Below are positions 37,629 through 45,733 of a DNA stretch of 52,114 bases, in pieces. The DNA lies in NCBI RefSeq assembly GCF_001643305.1, contig NZ_LSGW01000051.1:1-52114 (forward strand). Reading direction: 5' to 3'. The DNA comes from Aeromonas salmonicida subsp. salmonicida (GTDB taxonomy: Bacteria > Pseudomonadota > Gammaproteobacteria > Enterobacterales > Aeromonadaceae). Below the pieces are notes generated by a model, which saw only the letters and a program-made list of their open reading frames with translations, made no database searches and was not told the origin of the DNA. Position 1 is the first letter of the stretch, and every line of letters begins with the position of its first letter. A program made the position numbers and the translations under genes.

Positions 37629-39944
37629 ATGGCAACGCAACGACGCAAGCGTACACCCAAGAAGGTGGCGCCCAAACGCACCATCTGGCGCAAGCTGTTC
37701 TGGCTTGGCTTCAAGCTCTCCCTGGTGGTGGCGGCCTTCATGGTGGTATTTGGCATCTATCTCGATACCAAGGTGCGCGAGCGCTTTGACGGGGAGAAGT
37801 GGCAACTGCCGGTGATGGTTTACAGTCGTCCGTTGGAGCTCTATCCCAGCCAGCGCCTCTCCCAGGCCCAGATGCTGCGCGAGCTCAACATGCTGAGCTA
37901 CAAGCAGGTGCGTCAGCCCCATACTCCGGGCGAGTACGCAGTGAGTGGCAATCGTATCGAGCTCATCCGCCGTCCATTCGCCTTCCATGACGGCGCCGAC
38001 GGTGCCCGTGGCCTGCGCCTTACCTTCAGTGGCGCTCGTCTGGAAGGGATCCAGTCGCTGGAGAACCAGCGTCAACTCGGTTATGCCCAGATGGACCCGG
38101 TACTGCTCGACCGCCTCAATACCGAGGATCGGGAAGATCGTCTGCTGGTGCGCATCGCCGAGGTGCCGGACAGCCTGCTCATCACGCTGCTGACCACAGA
38201 GGATCGCGACTTTTACCAGCATGGCGGCGTCTCGCCGGTGGCCATCATGCGTGCCATGGTGGCCAACGTGCTGGCCGGTCGTACCGTGCAAGGGGGCAGT
38301 ACCCTGACTCAGCAGCTGGCCAAGAACTTCTTCCTGACCCGCGAACGCAGCCTGTGGCGCAAACTGCAGGAAGCCTACATGGCGGTGCTGATTGACTACC
38401 GCTATAGCAAGGACGAGATCCTGGAGGCCTATCTCAACGAGGTCTATCTGGGGCAGAACTTCTCCCAAGGGGTATATGGCTTCGGGCTCGCTTCCTACTT
38501 CTACTTCGGCATTCCGGTCAACGAGCTGGACATAGATCAGGTGGCCCTGCTGGTGGGGCTGGTGAAGGGACCCTCCTATTACGATCCCTGGCGCTTCCCG
38601 GAGCGGGCCAAAGCCCGTCGTGATCTGGTGCTCAAGCTGCTGATGGATCACGGCAGCCTGCAAGCGGCAGAGTACGAACTGGCCAGCAAGCAGCCGCTTG
38701 GCATCATTACCCGTGGCCAGATGAGCTATGGCCGCACCCCGGCCTTCATGGGCCTGCTCAAGCGCGAGATCCAGAGCCGTTTCGGGCCTGATCTGCTCAA
38801 GCAGTCCGGCCTCAAGATCTTCACCAGTCTGGATCCCATCGCCCAGCATGCCGCCGAGCAGGCGGTCGCATCGGGACTGGCACTCATCGAGAAGCAGCGT
38901 GGCAAGAAGAAGCTGGAGGCGGCCATGGTGGTCTCCGACTGGCACAAGGGTGAAGTGGTTGCACTGGTGGGTGGCCGGGATCCTCGCTACGCCGGTTTCA
39001 ACCGGGCGCTGGATGCCCGCCGGCAGATTGGCTCTCTGGTCAAGCCTGCCGTCTATCTGACCGGCCTCTCCAACGGCCTGACGTTGGCGAGCCCGCTCAA
39101 GGACCAACCGATCCGCATTCGTGGCAAGGATGGCCAGATCTGGACACCGCAGAACTATGATCGCAAGTTCCGCCAGAGCGTGCCTTTGATGGATGCGCTG
39201 GCCAGCTCCCTCAACGTGCCAACTGTCAACCTGGGTCTGCAAGTGGGGCTGGAGAAGGTGGTGGACACATTGCACAAGCTAGGGGTAGAGCAGGAGATCC
39301 AGCCCTATCCGTCGCTGGTGTTGGGTGCTGTGGCGCTCTCCCCCATGGAGGTGAACCAGATGTATCTGCCCATCGCCAACCAGGGGATGACCCAGCCGTT
39401 GTCGGCCATCCGCGCCGTGGTCAACAGCGATGGCAGTACTCTCTATCAGCATGATCAGACCGCCAAGCGGGTCACGGACGAGCAGGCCAGCTGGCTCACC
39501 CTGTTTGCCATGACCAAGACGGTGAGCCAGGGCACGGCCCGCTCACTCAACGCCAAGTTCCCCGGCGCCACCATGGCGGGCAAGACAGGCACCACCAACG
39601 AGCTGCGTGACTCCTGGTTTGCAGGGCTGGACAACAACGAGCTGGTCAGTGTCTGGGTGGGGCGTGACGACAACACGCCGGCGGGGCTGACAGGCTCCAA
39701 TGGCGCCCTGCAACTGTTTAGCGGTTACATGGGCCAGCGTGGCGTCAACAGCCTTGCCATCAAGATGCCGCAAGGGGTGAGTTGGGCCAACTTCTCCCGC
39801 GCCAGCGGGGCCAGAGTGGCCAGCGATTGCCCGGGCAGCCTGCAGGTGCCTGCCAAGCTGGCCGGGCTGGCCGAGCCCATGAGCTGCAGCAGCCCATCGC
39901 CACGCAGCGCACTGGATGACTGGTTCGGTGGTTTCTTCAACTGA
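37629..39944 (+). CDS. mrcB: Penicillin-binding protein 1B
   Basis: PBP1B is the bifunctional inner-membrane peptidoglycan synthase. The 771-residue protein has a basic cytosolic tail, one membrane helix (about 23-45) and a UB2H domain (about 65-150) that binds LpoB-type activators. The GT51 glycosyltransferase has the catalytic Glu in TTEDRDFYQHGGV and QGGSTLTQQLAKNFFL. The transpeptidase has SxxK in RQIGSLVKPAVYLT, SxN in SSLNVPTVNLG and KTGTTNELRDSWF. AGAGG lies six bases before the ATG. A terminator follows it. Confidence 0.97.
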   Translation: MATQRRKRTPKKVAPKRTIWRKLFWLGFKLSLVVAAFMVVFGIYLDTKVRERFDGEKWQLPVMVYSRPLELYPSQRLSQAQMLRELNMLSYKQVRQPHTPGEYAVSGNRIELIRRPFAFHDGADGARGLRLTFSGARLEGIQSLENQRQLGYAQMDPVLLDRLNTEDREDRLLVRIAEVPDSLLITLLTTEDRDFYQHGGVSPVAIMRAMVANVLAGRTVQGGSTLTQQLAKNFFLTRERSLWRKLQEAYMAVLIDYRYSKDEILEAYLNEVYLGQNFSQGVYGFGLASYFYFGIPVNELDIDQVALLVGLVKGPSYYDPWRFPERAKARRDLVLKLLMDHGSLQAAEYELASKQPLGIITRGQMSYGRTPAFMGLLKREIQSRFGPDLLKQSGLKIFTSLDPIAQHAAEQAVASGLALIEKQRGKKKLEAAMVVSDWHKGEVVALVGGRDPRYAGFNRALDARRQIGSLVKPAVYLTGLSNGLTLASPLKDQPIRIRGKDGQIWTPQNYDRKFRQSVPLMDALASSLNVPTVNLGLQVGLEKVVDTLHKLGVEQEIQPYPSLVLGAVALSPMEVNQMYLPIANQGMTQPLSAIRAVVNSDGSTLYQHDQTAKRVTDEQASWLTLFAMTKTVSQGTARSLNAKFPGATMAGKTGTTNELRDSWFAGLDNNELVSVWVGRDDNTPAGLTGSNGALQLFSGYMGQRGVNSLAIKMPQGVSWANFSRASGARVASDCPGSLQVPAKLAGLAEPMSCSSPSPRSALDDWFGGFFN

Positions 39945-39950
39945 TAGATG

Positions 39951-39976
39951 AAACGGGCAGCGCAGGCTGCCCGTTT
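39951..39976 (+). terminator. mrcB terminator
   Basis: AAACGGGCAGC, GCAG, GCTGCCCGTTT, just after the mrcB stop and 14 bp before the next gene. The T run is only three, so read-through into yaeR is plausible. Confidence 0.65.
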
Positions 39977-39989
39977 GACTGGAGTCCTC

Positions 39990-40388
39990 ATGTCTTTGCC
40001 ATTGTTTGACGCCATCCACCATGTGGCCATCATCGCCAGCGACTACGACCGCTCGCGTCACTTCTATCACCAGGTGTTGGGACTGCCCATCATTGCTGAA
40101 ACCCTGCGTGAGGCGCGCCAATCCTGGAAGCTGGACTTGGGGCTGCCCGATGGCAGTCAGCTGGAGCTGTTCAGCTTTCCGGCCCCCCCTGAGCGTCCCT
40201 CACGCCCGGAGGCCTGTGGCCTGCGCCATCTGGCGTTCAGGGTGAGCGACCTGGACAGGGTCATGCGGCATTTGCAGCATCATCAGATAGAGGTGGAGCC
40301 GGTGCGGGTGGATGAATTGACCGGCAAGCGTTTTACCTTTTTCGCCGATCCAGACGGTCTGCCGCTGGAGCTGTACGAGGTGAGATAG
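39990..40388 (+). CDS. VOC-superfamily protein, YaeR/GloA2-like
   Basis: The 132-residue glyoxalase-fold protein closely follows E. coli YaeR. IHHVAIIASDYDRSRHFY opens the first beta-alpha-beta-beta-beta unit, then come REARQSWKLDL and ELFSFPAPPERPSRPEACG. LRHLAFRVSDLD opens the second unit, and FFADPDGLPLELYE closes it. Metal ligands expected for the fold (His near residue 9, Glu in LELFSF, His in LRHLAF, Glu in LELYE) are all present. The enzyme reaction is unknown. The start at 39990 follows GGAG. Confidence 0.87.
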   Translation: MSLPLFDAIHHVAIIASDYDRSRHFYHQVLGLPIIAETLREARQSWKLDLGLPDGSQLELFSFPAPPERPSRPEACGLRHLAFRVSDLDRVMRHLQHHQIEVEPVRVDELTGKRFTFFADPDGLPLELYEVR

Positions 40389-40415
40389 CGTTTCTGTGAT
40401 GCCGTCGCGACCAGT

Positions 40416-40452
40416 AAAAAAGCCGCCCAGTCTGTGACCGGGCGGCTTTTTT
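40416..40452 (+). terminator. Bidirectional terminator after the YaeR-like gene
   Basis: AAAAAAGCCGCCC, 11-base loop, GGGCGGCTTTTTT between convergent genes. Confidence 0.9.
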
Positions 40453-40471
40453 CATTGTGGGGTCAAGTTCA

Positions 40472-40792
40472 TCAAGCCGTGGTCAGCAGCGCCACTGCGA
40501 CAGCCATGACCACTATGCCGACCCAGCCGATGGGCTTGAGGCGCTCGCCAAACAGCAGCAAGCCACCAAGCGCCGTACCGAGAATGCCGATGGCACCCCA
40601 GGTGGCATAAGCGACAGCAAGGTCAATCTTGCCGGTACCCACGGCTTTGGAGAGCAGGGTGAAGGCGCAGAGCACCAGCAGAATACCGAAGAAACCCCAA
40701 CCCTTGTGACGAAAACCCACCGAACGATTGATCGCCATGTTGGCGCCAATATCCAGCAGGGCGGCGCCGAGTATGATGACTATCGGGCTCAT
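40472..40792 (-). CDS. SMR-family exporter subunit, MdtI-like
   Basis: This 106-residue, four-helix small multidrug resistance protein resembles MdtI, one half of the heteromeric spermidine exporter. It retains the SMR pattern (LAVAYATWGAIGILGTALGG in helix 3). In helix 1 the membrane-embedded acidic residue is Asp in ALLDIGAN, where EmrE and MdtI have Glu. Its start overlaps the stop of the MdtJ-like gene as ATGA, so the two are translated together and probably form a heterodimer. The substrate is not certain. Confidence 0.85.
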   Translation of the reverse strand: MSPIVIILGAALLDIGANMAINRSVGFRHKGWGFFGILLVLCAFTLLSKAVGTGKIDLAVAYATWGAIGILGTALGGLLLFGERLKPIGWVGIVVMAVAVALLTTA

Positions 40793-41193
40793 ACCGCACC
40801 TTCAATCTTGACGGGGGCAATGGGTCTGCGGCGACGGGGTGCCGGATCATCATGGGTCTCACCCATTGTCACCATAACAATACCCACTATTGCCAATGCC
40901 AGACCTATCAACTCCTGAGTGTTGAGGTCATAACCCAGGAACAGGATGGAGATGATGGTGATCAAGCCGATCCCCAGTCCTTCCCACAGGGCAAACGCAA
41001 TACCAATGGAGATTGTTTTGGCGGCTTTGGCCAATAACATGTAAGAGACGGTGATCAGGATCCACATCGGCAGATAGTTGATCCAGCCGGCATCATTGGC
41101 GGGGATCATGGCCATGCTTGAGGTGCCCGCGACCTCGGTGAAAATGGCAGCCGTCAAAAATATTCGGGCTAAAAGCATTCGACTGAGTAACAT
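40789..41193 (-). CDS. SMR-family exporter subunit, MdtJ-like
   Basis: The 134-residue partner keeps the canonical helix-1 Glu (FTEVAGTSSMAM), SYMLLAKAAKTISIGIAFALWEG and a basic cytosolic tail of about 25 residues (PRRRRPIAPVKI), as in MdtJ. AAGGAAA precedes the ATG. It is the first gene of a two-gene operon, divergent from a LysR-type regulator that is the obvious candidate controller. Confidence 0.85.
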   Translation of the reverse strand: MLLSRMLLARIFLTAAIFTEVAGTSSMAMIPANDAGWINYLPMWILITVSYMLLAKAAKTISIGIAFALWEGLGIGLITIISILFLGYDLNTQELIGLALAIVGIVMVTMGETHDDPAPRRRRPIAPVKIEGAV

Positions 41194-41224
41194 AAAATTT
41201 CCTTCTGTGGCTGAGACGGATGAG

Positions 41225-41252
41225 AGGATAACCCTAGTGATACTTGAGTCAG
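41225..41252 (-). promoter_or_regulatory. Candidate promoter of the SMR operon
   Basis: On the minus strand CTGACT (41252-41247), 16 bp and TATCCT (41230-41225), about 32 bp before the MdtJ-like start. The dyad at 41236-41260 covers its -35. Confidence 0.45.
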
Positions 41253-41260
41253 GAATCGCT
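41236..41260. promoter_or_regulatory. Candidate operator: 25-bp imperfect dyad
   Basis: Centred on TGAGTCA (41245-41251), 9 of 12 symmetric base pairs match over 25 bp, with arms AGTGAT and ATCGCT. It lies between the SMR operon and its LysR-type neighbour. Confidence 0.45.
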
Positions 41261-41261
41261 G

Positions 41262-41282
41262 AGCGTCGGTTATTCAGACGCT
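41262..41282. promoter_or_regulatory. Second inverted repeat in the SMR-lysR gap
   Basis: AGCGTC and GACGCT flank a nine-base spacer directly beside the 25-bp dyad. Two adjacent sites suit the recognition/activation site arrangement of LysR proteins. Confidence 0.4.
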
Positions 41283-41351
41283 AATGGTTTGCCTTGCCAA
41301 ACGGAGGCGAGGTAATGTGAACATCGGATATTCTGCCATCAGCCCGTCGTC

Positions 41352-42233
41352 ATGAAGCTTTATCAGATACAACTCTTTGTCGAATCAGCTAACAGTGGCT
41401 CCATTGCCAACACGGCTCGTCGTCTTGGCAAAAGTCGCAGTGCGGTCAGCACGGCGATTGCGGCGCTGGAGGTAGAGCTTGGCGTCGAACTTTTTGAACG
41501 GGGGGCTAACCAGAGTCGATTGACCGAGATCGGTGAGCTGGTGCTGGATGATTGCAAACGGCTATTGCAGGCCGCCAACAGCCTCAAGCTCAAGTGCGAG
41601 CACTATGCCTCCGGCGCCGAGGTGGCGCTGCGGGTGGCGCGGGATGATGCCATTCCCGAGCTGGTGTGGCGCGACATGCTGGGGGCGCTGCGCCGCCAGT
41701 TTCCCGGCACCAGTATCTCGCTGGTGCTGGCTTCTCCCCCTGAACTGCCAGCGCTGGTGGAGGAGGGATTTGTCGATGCCGCCTTCGGTCTCATCACGGA
41801 GGAGCAGGAGCGCAGCGGCCTCAATATCGATGTGCTCAATCCTATCCGCACCCTGATGGTGGTGGCGCCGAGCCACCCGTTGGCCAGTCTGAAGCGGGTA
41901 CTGCAGCAGGATTTGACCGGCCACACTCAGGTCACCCTCTCCTACGTGGACGAATTTTCGGTCAAGAGCCTGCTCCCTATCGGGGGTCAACATATAGGTC
42001 TGTCGAGCTTCGAACTGATGCGGGATGCTGTGCTGGATGGACTGGGGTGGGCCGTGCTGCCTTCTCCCTTGATCCAGAGCCAGCTGCGGCAGGGGGAATT
42101 ATTGACCCTGAAGCACAAATTCAGTCTGCAGTGGCGTGACTACGGCGTCTATCTGTCAGAAAACGCCTATCATGGCAAGGTACTGGCGTGGCTGAAGAAG
42201 GCCATTCAGGCCTACCTTGAACCTTTTGAATAA
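41352..42233 (+). CDS. LysR-family transcriptional regulator
   Basis: The 293-residue protein has the N-terminal winged helix-turn-helix (YQIQLFVESANSGSIANTARRLG, with RSAVSTAIAALEVELGVELFERG) in residues 1-65 and a periplasmic-binding-protein-like effector domain (about 88-290). The divergent SMR exporter genes and two dyads in the 158-bp gap suggest it controls them. The effector is unknown. No strong Shine-Dalgarno precedes the ATG. Confidence 0.88.
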   Translation: MKLYQIQLFVESANSGSIANTARRLGKSRSAVSTAIAALEVELGVELFERGANQSRLTEIGELVLDDCKRLLQAANSLKLKCEHYASGAEVALRVARDDAIPELVWRDMLGALRRQFPGTSISLVLASPPELPALVEEGFVDAAFGLITEEQERSGLNIDVLNPIRTLMVVAPSHPLASLKRVLQQDLTGHTQVTLSYVDEFSVKSLLPIGGQHIGLSSFELMRDAVLDGLGWAVLPSPLIQSQLRQGELLTLKHKFSLQWRDYGVYLSENAYHGKVLAWLKKAIQAYLEPFE

Positions 42234-42358
42234 GCTGGCAAGCGTCATGCCTTCTGGCCATTGGCGAGGGGGAGAACGCAGCGGGTTCTTGTGATCCATC
42301 ACGGCCTGATGGTACATACTGTCAATACACTCATGCAGCGCCTGGAGGCGTGAACGAT

Positions 42359-43939
42359 ATGAGCAGTGCCCAAGACAAGGACGAAATCTGGCTGGATGAC
42401 GACATCATAGAGCTGGATGATGATGAGGCCGTGGTGGTCAAGGCGATCAACCCCTGGAAGGTGCTGATCGTGGACGATGAACCGGACATTCATCATGCTA
42501 CCCGATTGGCGCTTTCCAACATTCAATACAAGTCCCGCCCCCTCGAACTGCTCAATGCCTACAGTGGCGCCGAAGCGGCTCGAATGCTGCTGGCCAATCC
42601 ACGTATCGCCCTCATCTTGCTGGATGTGGTGATGGAGACCGAAGATGCCGGTCTACGACTGGTACACCAGATCCGCAACGAGATGCACAACAGCCTGGTG
42701 CGCATAGTGCTGCGCACCGGCCAGCCCGGTCAGGCCCCTGAGCAGCGGGTGATCCTCGATTATGACATCAACGACTACAAGACCAAGACTGAGCTGACGG
42801 TGCAGAAGCTTTTCACCACTGTCATAGCGTCTTTACGCTCCTACGAGACTCTCTGCGCCATCGACAAGAGTCGCCAGGGGCTTGGCAAGATCCTGGAAGG
42901 CGCGGGGGATCTCTATCATCTGCACTCCCTGCGGGAATTTGCCTCCGGCGTCCTGAAACAGATCAGCGCCATTCTGGATGTCGGCACTGAAGGGGCCATC
43001 TGCGTCGAGCGCAGGCCCGACTCTCAGGAACTGGAAGTGCTGGCGGCCACTGGTGACTATGAATCTCTGCTCAATGGTGTATCCCTTGCTGCCTTTCCTG
43101 CGTTGAACGACTCTGTGATGAGTGCGCTTGCCAACCGTCGAAACCGCTTTGAGCACCCGCAAGATGCTCTCTATATCGCTGCCCAGAATGGTCGCGAGTT
43201 CGTGCTCAACTTCACGCCGACCCAACCTCTCGATCCTCTGGAGTGCGATCTGCTGGATGTATTTTGCCAGCGGATTTCAGCTGCTTACGACAACCTCTAT
43301 CTCTACAACCAGCTGCTGCGTGCCCAGGAGGCAACAGTGGTGGCGCTCGCTGCGCTGGCGGAGTTTCGTGACTCTGATACCGGTGAACATGTGCTGCGAG
43401 TACAGAAACTCTCCGATGCCATAGTGGCCGAGATGCAGCAGGCGGGTGCTTACCCCAATGAACTGACTCCCGGCTTTGTCGACATGATCGGCATGGCCAG
43501 CATATTGCACGATGTCGGCAAGGTCGGCACACCGGACCACATTCTGCACAAGCCTGGCCGGTTTGAGCCGGATGAGCGGGTCATCATGGAGCAGCATGCA
43601 GACATAGGGGCCAGCATATTGCACAAGGCGGGCGAGATGGTGGAAGGCACCAGCTACCTGTCGCTGGGGGCTGAGATTGCCCGTGGTCATCACGAGCACT
43701 TCGATGGCAAGGGCTACCCGGAGCAGCTGGCCGGCCAGCAGATCCCGCTGTCGGCCCGTATCGTGGCCGTGGTCGATGTGTTTGATGCTCTGCTCAGCAA
43801 GCGGCCCTACAAGGAGCCCTGGTCGCTGGCGCAGACCATGGAATATATCCAGTCCCGCTCCGGCAGTCAGTTCGATCCTCATGTGGTCCAGGCGCTCAAT
43901 CGGCTGGTGACGGAGTCGCGATTGCCATACGAGTTGTGA
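42359..43939 (+). CDS. Response regulator with DUF3369 and HD-GYP domains (cyclic di-GMP phosphodiesterase)
   Basis: The 526-residue protein starts with a very acidic tail (about residues 8-26). A receiver domain follows (VLIVDDEPDIHH; phospho-acceptor Asp in LILLDVVME), then a GAF-like DUF3369 linker (about 165-320). The C-terminal HD-GYP domain has GEHVLRVQ, the HD pair in ILHDVGKVGTPDHI, and HHEHFDGKGYPEQL. All metal and GYP residues are intact, so c-di-GMP hydrolysis is expected. GGAGG lies ten bases before the ATG at 42359, while a GTG at 42350 is too close to it. No sensor kinase is adjacent, so it is an orphan here. Confidence 0.92.
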   Translation: MSSAQDKDEIWLDDDIIELDDDEAVVVKAINPWKVLIVDDEPDIHHATRLALSNIQYKSRPLELLNAYSGAEAARMLLANPRIALILLDVVMETEDAGLRLVHQIRNEMHNSLVRIVLRTGQPGQAPEQRVILDYDINDYKTKTELTVQKLFTTVIASLRSYETLCAIDKSRQGLGKILEGAGDLYHLHSLREFASGVLKQISAILDVGTEGAICVERRPDSQELEVLAATGDYESLLNGVSLAAFPALNDSVMSALANRRNRFEHPQDALYIAAQNGREFVLNFTPTQPLDPLECDLLDVFCQRISAAYDNLYLYNQLLRAQEATVVALAALAEFRDSDTGEHVLRVQKLSDAIVAEMQQAGAYPNELTPGFVDMIGMASILHDVGKVGTPDHILHKPGRFEPDERVIMEQHADIGASILHKAGEMVEGTSYLSLGAEIARGHHEHFDGKGYPEQLAGQQIPLSARIVAVVDVFDALLSKRPYKEPWSLAQTMEYIQSRSGSQFDPHVVQALNRLVTESRLPYEL

Positions 43940-43960
43940 GCGTGACAGTGCTGGCGAAAA

Positions 43961-43995
43961 AGCAGAAGGGGCCATCAGGCCCCTTCTGCTTTGGT
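43961..43995. terminator. Bidirectional terminator after the HD-GYP gene
   Basis: AGCAGAAGGGGCC, ATCA, GGCCCCTTCTGCT: a 13-pair stem. On the minus strand it is followed by TTTTT and so ends the convergent DUF2937 gene well. Confidence 0.88.
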
Positions 43996-44022
43996 CTCTG
44001 TAGCGATTTTTATAGGTTGCAG

Positions 44023-44550
44023 CTAGCGCAGGGCATGGCGCGATCTCGGTTGGCGCTTTCGAAACGGCAACAGTATGAGGCCGAGCAACAGGTCTCCCAG
44101 CAAGGCCGCGATGAACCCCACCGACATGCCACAGATGATGGCGGACTGTTTGAGCGGCACCAGATAGCTGTAGTTTTGCAGGGTATCTTGCCAGAGTTGG
44201 GGATCGGCGCGCAGCAGCAGATGTGTCAGCTGCTGATACCAGGGATGATCCTTGAAGGCACTCTCCTGCAACAGCATCTGCTGCTGGCTCACCAGGTGTT
44301 GCAGACTGACGGCATCCCGGGCGAATACGGGGTCCGGGTTGGTGCGATAGTGGTTGACCAGGGCGGTCAGATCGCCGTTGAAGTGCTGATCCGCCGTGCC
44401 CTGAAATGGCACCAGGCTGAGGTTGGCCTGTTGCAGGCGTGCATCCAGCCGCTGGTAATAGAGGTCGATCAGACCCGGTACCTGAACGCCGGCCAATAAA
44501 CCCAGGGCAAACAGCATAATGCGAAGGTAGCTGCGCATATTCCTCATCAT
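44023..44550 (-). CDS. DUF2937-like membrane protein
   Basis: The 175-residue protein has an N-terminal helix (LRIMLFALGLLAGVQVPGL), a soluble middle with many Gln and Leu (about 30-130), and a C-terminal helix (IICGMSVGFIAALLGDLLLGLILLPF). The family assignment to DUF2937 is from memory of its N-terminal GLLAGVQVPGF-like motif. No function is known. Three in-frame ATGs (44550, 44547, 44538) are possible starts. AGGA lies just before the third but is very close. Confidence 0.7.
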   Translation of the reverse strand: MMRNMRSYLRIMLFALGLLAGVQVPGLIDLYYQRLDARLQQANLSLVPFQGTADQHFNGDLTALVNHYRTNPDPVFARDAVSLQHLVSQQQMLLQESAFKDHPWYQQLTHLLLRADPQLWQDTLQNYSYLVPLKQSAIICGMSVGFIAALLGDLLLGLILLPFRKRQPRSRHALR

Positions 44551-44700
44551 CTCGTTAAAAAAGAGCTCTCATACTAGCTGCAAGCCTGGTTCAGACCAAG
44601 GTAGTGTTCCGTCATCCAGTGGAGCTTGTGTCGATATGGCGGCTTCACAGCCCGGTTGTAATAGCGCCTTGTCCGGTTATCCCCTCTCCAATGTTAAGGA

Positions 44701-44729
44701 TTCAAATCGCGCCCATTATGTTCTAGAAT
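44701..44729 (+). promoter_or_regulatory. lpxT promoter
   Basis: TTCAAA (44701-44706), 17 bp and TAGAAT (44724-44729), 31 bp before the ATG at 44761. Confidence 0.55.
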
Positions 44730-44760
44730 GCCGCGTTTTTTCCGGGAGAGGAGAGTCTGC

Positions 44761-45471
44761 ATGAACAAGTTCGTGCCGTGCTATTTGATTGGGGGCCTCA
44801 TTGCCATCAGTTGGGCCGCCTTGCCTGCCCATGGCCCCTGGGATCAGTGGGATCTTGCCGTCTTTCATCTGGTCAATGGCTGGCTGGGCCAGTCTTCGTT
44901 GTGGGCCGATGTGGTGGCCGTGACCAATAATCGTCTGTTTGATCTGGTCGTATTGGGCTGCATGGGGCTCATCCTGGCGATGTGCTTCTTCCGTTCTGAG
45001 GATGGGGATCGTCGTCGCCTTGTCGCCATGGGGATCGTCATGTTGTTGGGGGCACTGGTTATCAACCAGTTTGGTCACCTGCTGCCGGTCAGTCGTCCCA
45101 GTCCGACCCTGACCGTTGCGGATGCACTGCGAGTCACCCAGCTCAGCGCGATCCCGACCAAGGATTCCTCCAGCGACAGTTTCCCCGGCGATCATGCCCT
45201 GTTTTTGATGATCTTTGCCGGTTTCGTCCTGCGTTATCTGCCACGCTGGGCTGGGGTGCTGGCCATTTTGATGGTGCCGCTGTTCTCGGCGCCCCGTATT
45301 TTGTCTGGTGCCCACTGGCTGACGGATGTCTATGTTGGCGCCTTGGGCCTGACTCTGCTCTGTTTGCCCTTGTTGTTGCTGACGGGGCTGTCGGATGCGC
45401 TGATCGGCTGGCTTGCCTCCCGGTTGCCTATTGGGCCACGACGGCGCAGTACCGGGTATCCGTCCGATTAA
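44761..45471 (+). CDS. lpxT: PAP2 phosphatase, LpxT-like lipid A 1-diphosphate synthase
   Basis: LpxT moves a phosphate from undecaprenyl pyrophosphate to the 1 position of lipid A at the periplasmic face, linking carrier recycling to outer-membrane charge. The 236-residue, multi-helix protein matches E. coli LpxT at VAVTNNRLFD, LVINQFGHLLPVSRPSPTL, and PTKDSSSDSFPGDHALFLM with the PAP2 motif SFPGDHA near residue 141. SGAHWLTDVYVG carries the second catalytic His. The start at 44761 follows GGAGAGGAGAG. A generic undecaprenyl pyrophosphate phosphatase role remains possible. Confidence 0.85.
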   Translation: MNKFVPCYLIGGLIAISWAALPAHGPWDQWDLAVFHLVNGWLGQSSLWADVVAVTNNRLFDLVVLGCMGLILAMCFFRSEDGDRRRLVAMGIVMLLGALVINQFGHLLPVSRPSPTLTVADALRVTQLSAIPTKDSSSDSFPGDHALFLMIFAGFVLRYLPRWAGVLAILMVPLFSAPRILSGAHWLTDVYVGALGLTLLCLPLLLLTGLSDALIGWLASRLPIGPRRRSTGYPSD

Positions 45472-45478
45472 TATCAAA

Positions 45479-45511
45479 AAAAGAAGGTCGGTTTACACCG
45501 GCCTTCTTTTT
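45479..45511 (+). terminator. lpxT terminator
   Basis: AAGAAGGTCGGT, TTAC region, ACCGGCCTTCTTTTT with one T-G wobble and A/T flanks. Confidence 0.88.
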
Positions 45512-45733
45512 GGCTACTGCCCATCGATGACTGTGGTCGTCGCGAAATGACCATGACTACCACCGATGGCCCCAGGCCTGCTGGCCCTCATGGATAAGTA
45601 TTAGCAGAGTCATTCGAACGCGCTTGCCCGACCTTTATCCAGATAATCGTTTGCATGGGGGCGTGATTGATTCTGGTCAGGACTTTTAATTTCCGCTGCC
45701 TTAGAATCGCCGGCCCTTGCAGGAGAGGTCGGT

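Noticed and set aside
37587..39275. A 562-codon minus-strand open frame opposite mrcB
   Set aside because: It is a shadow of the strongly biased mrcB coding strand. mrcB has every catalytic motif in its own frame.
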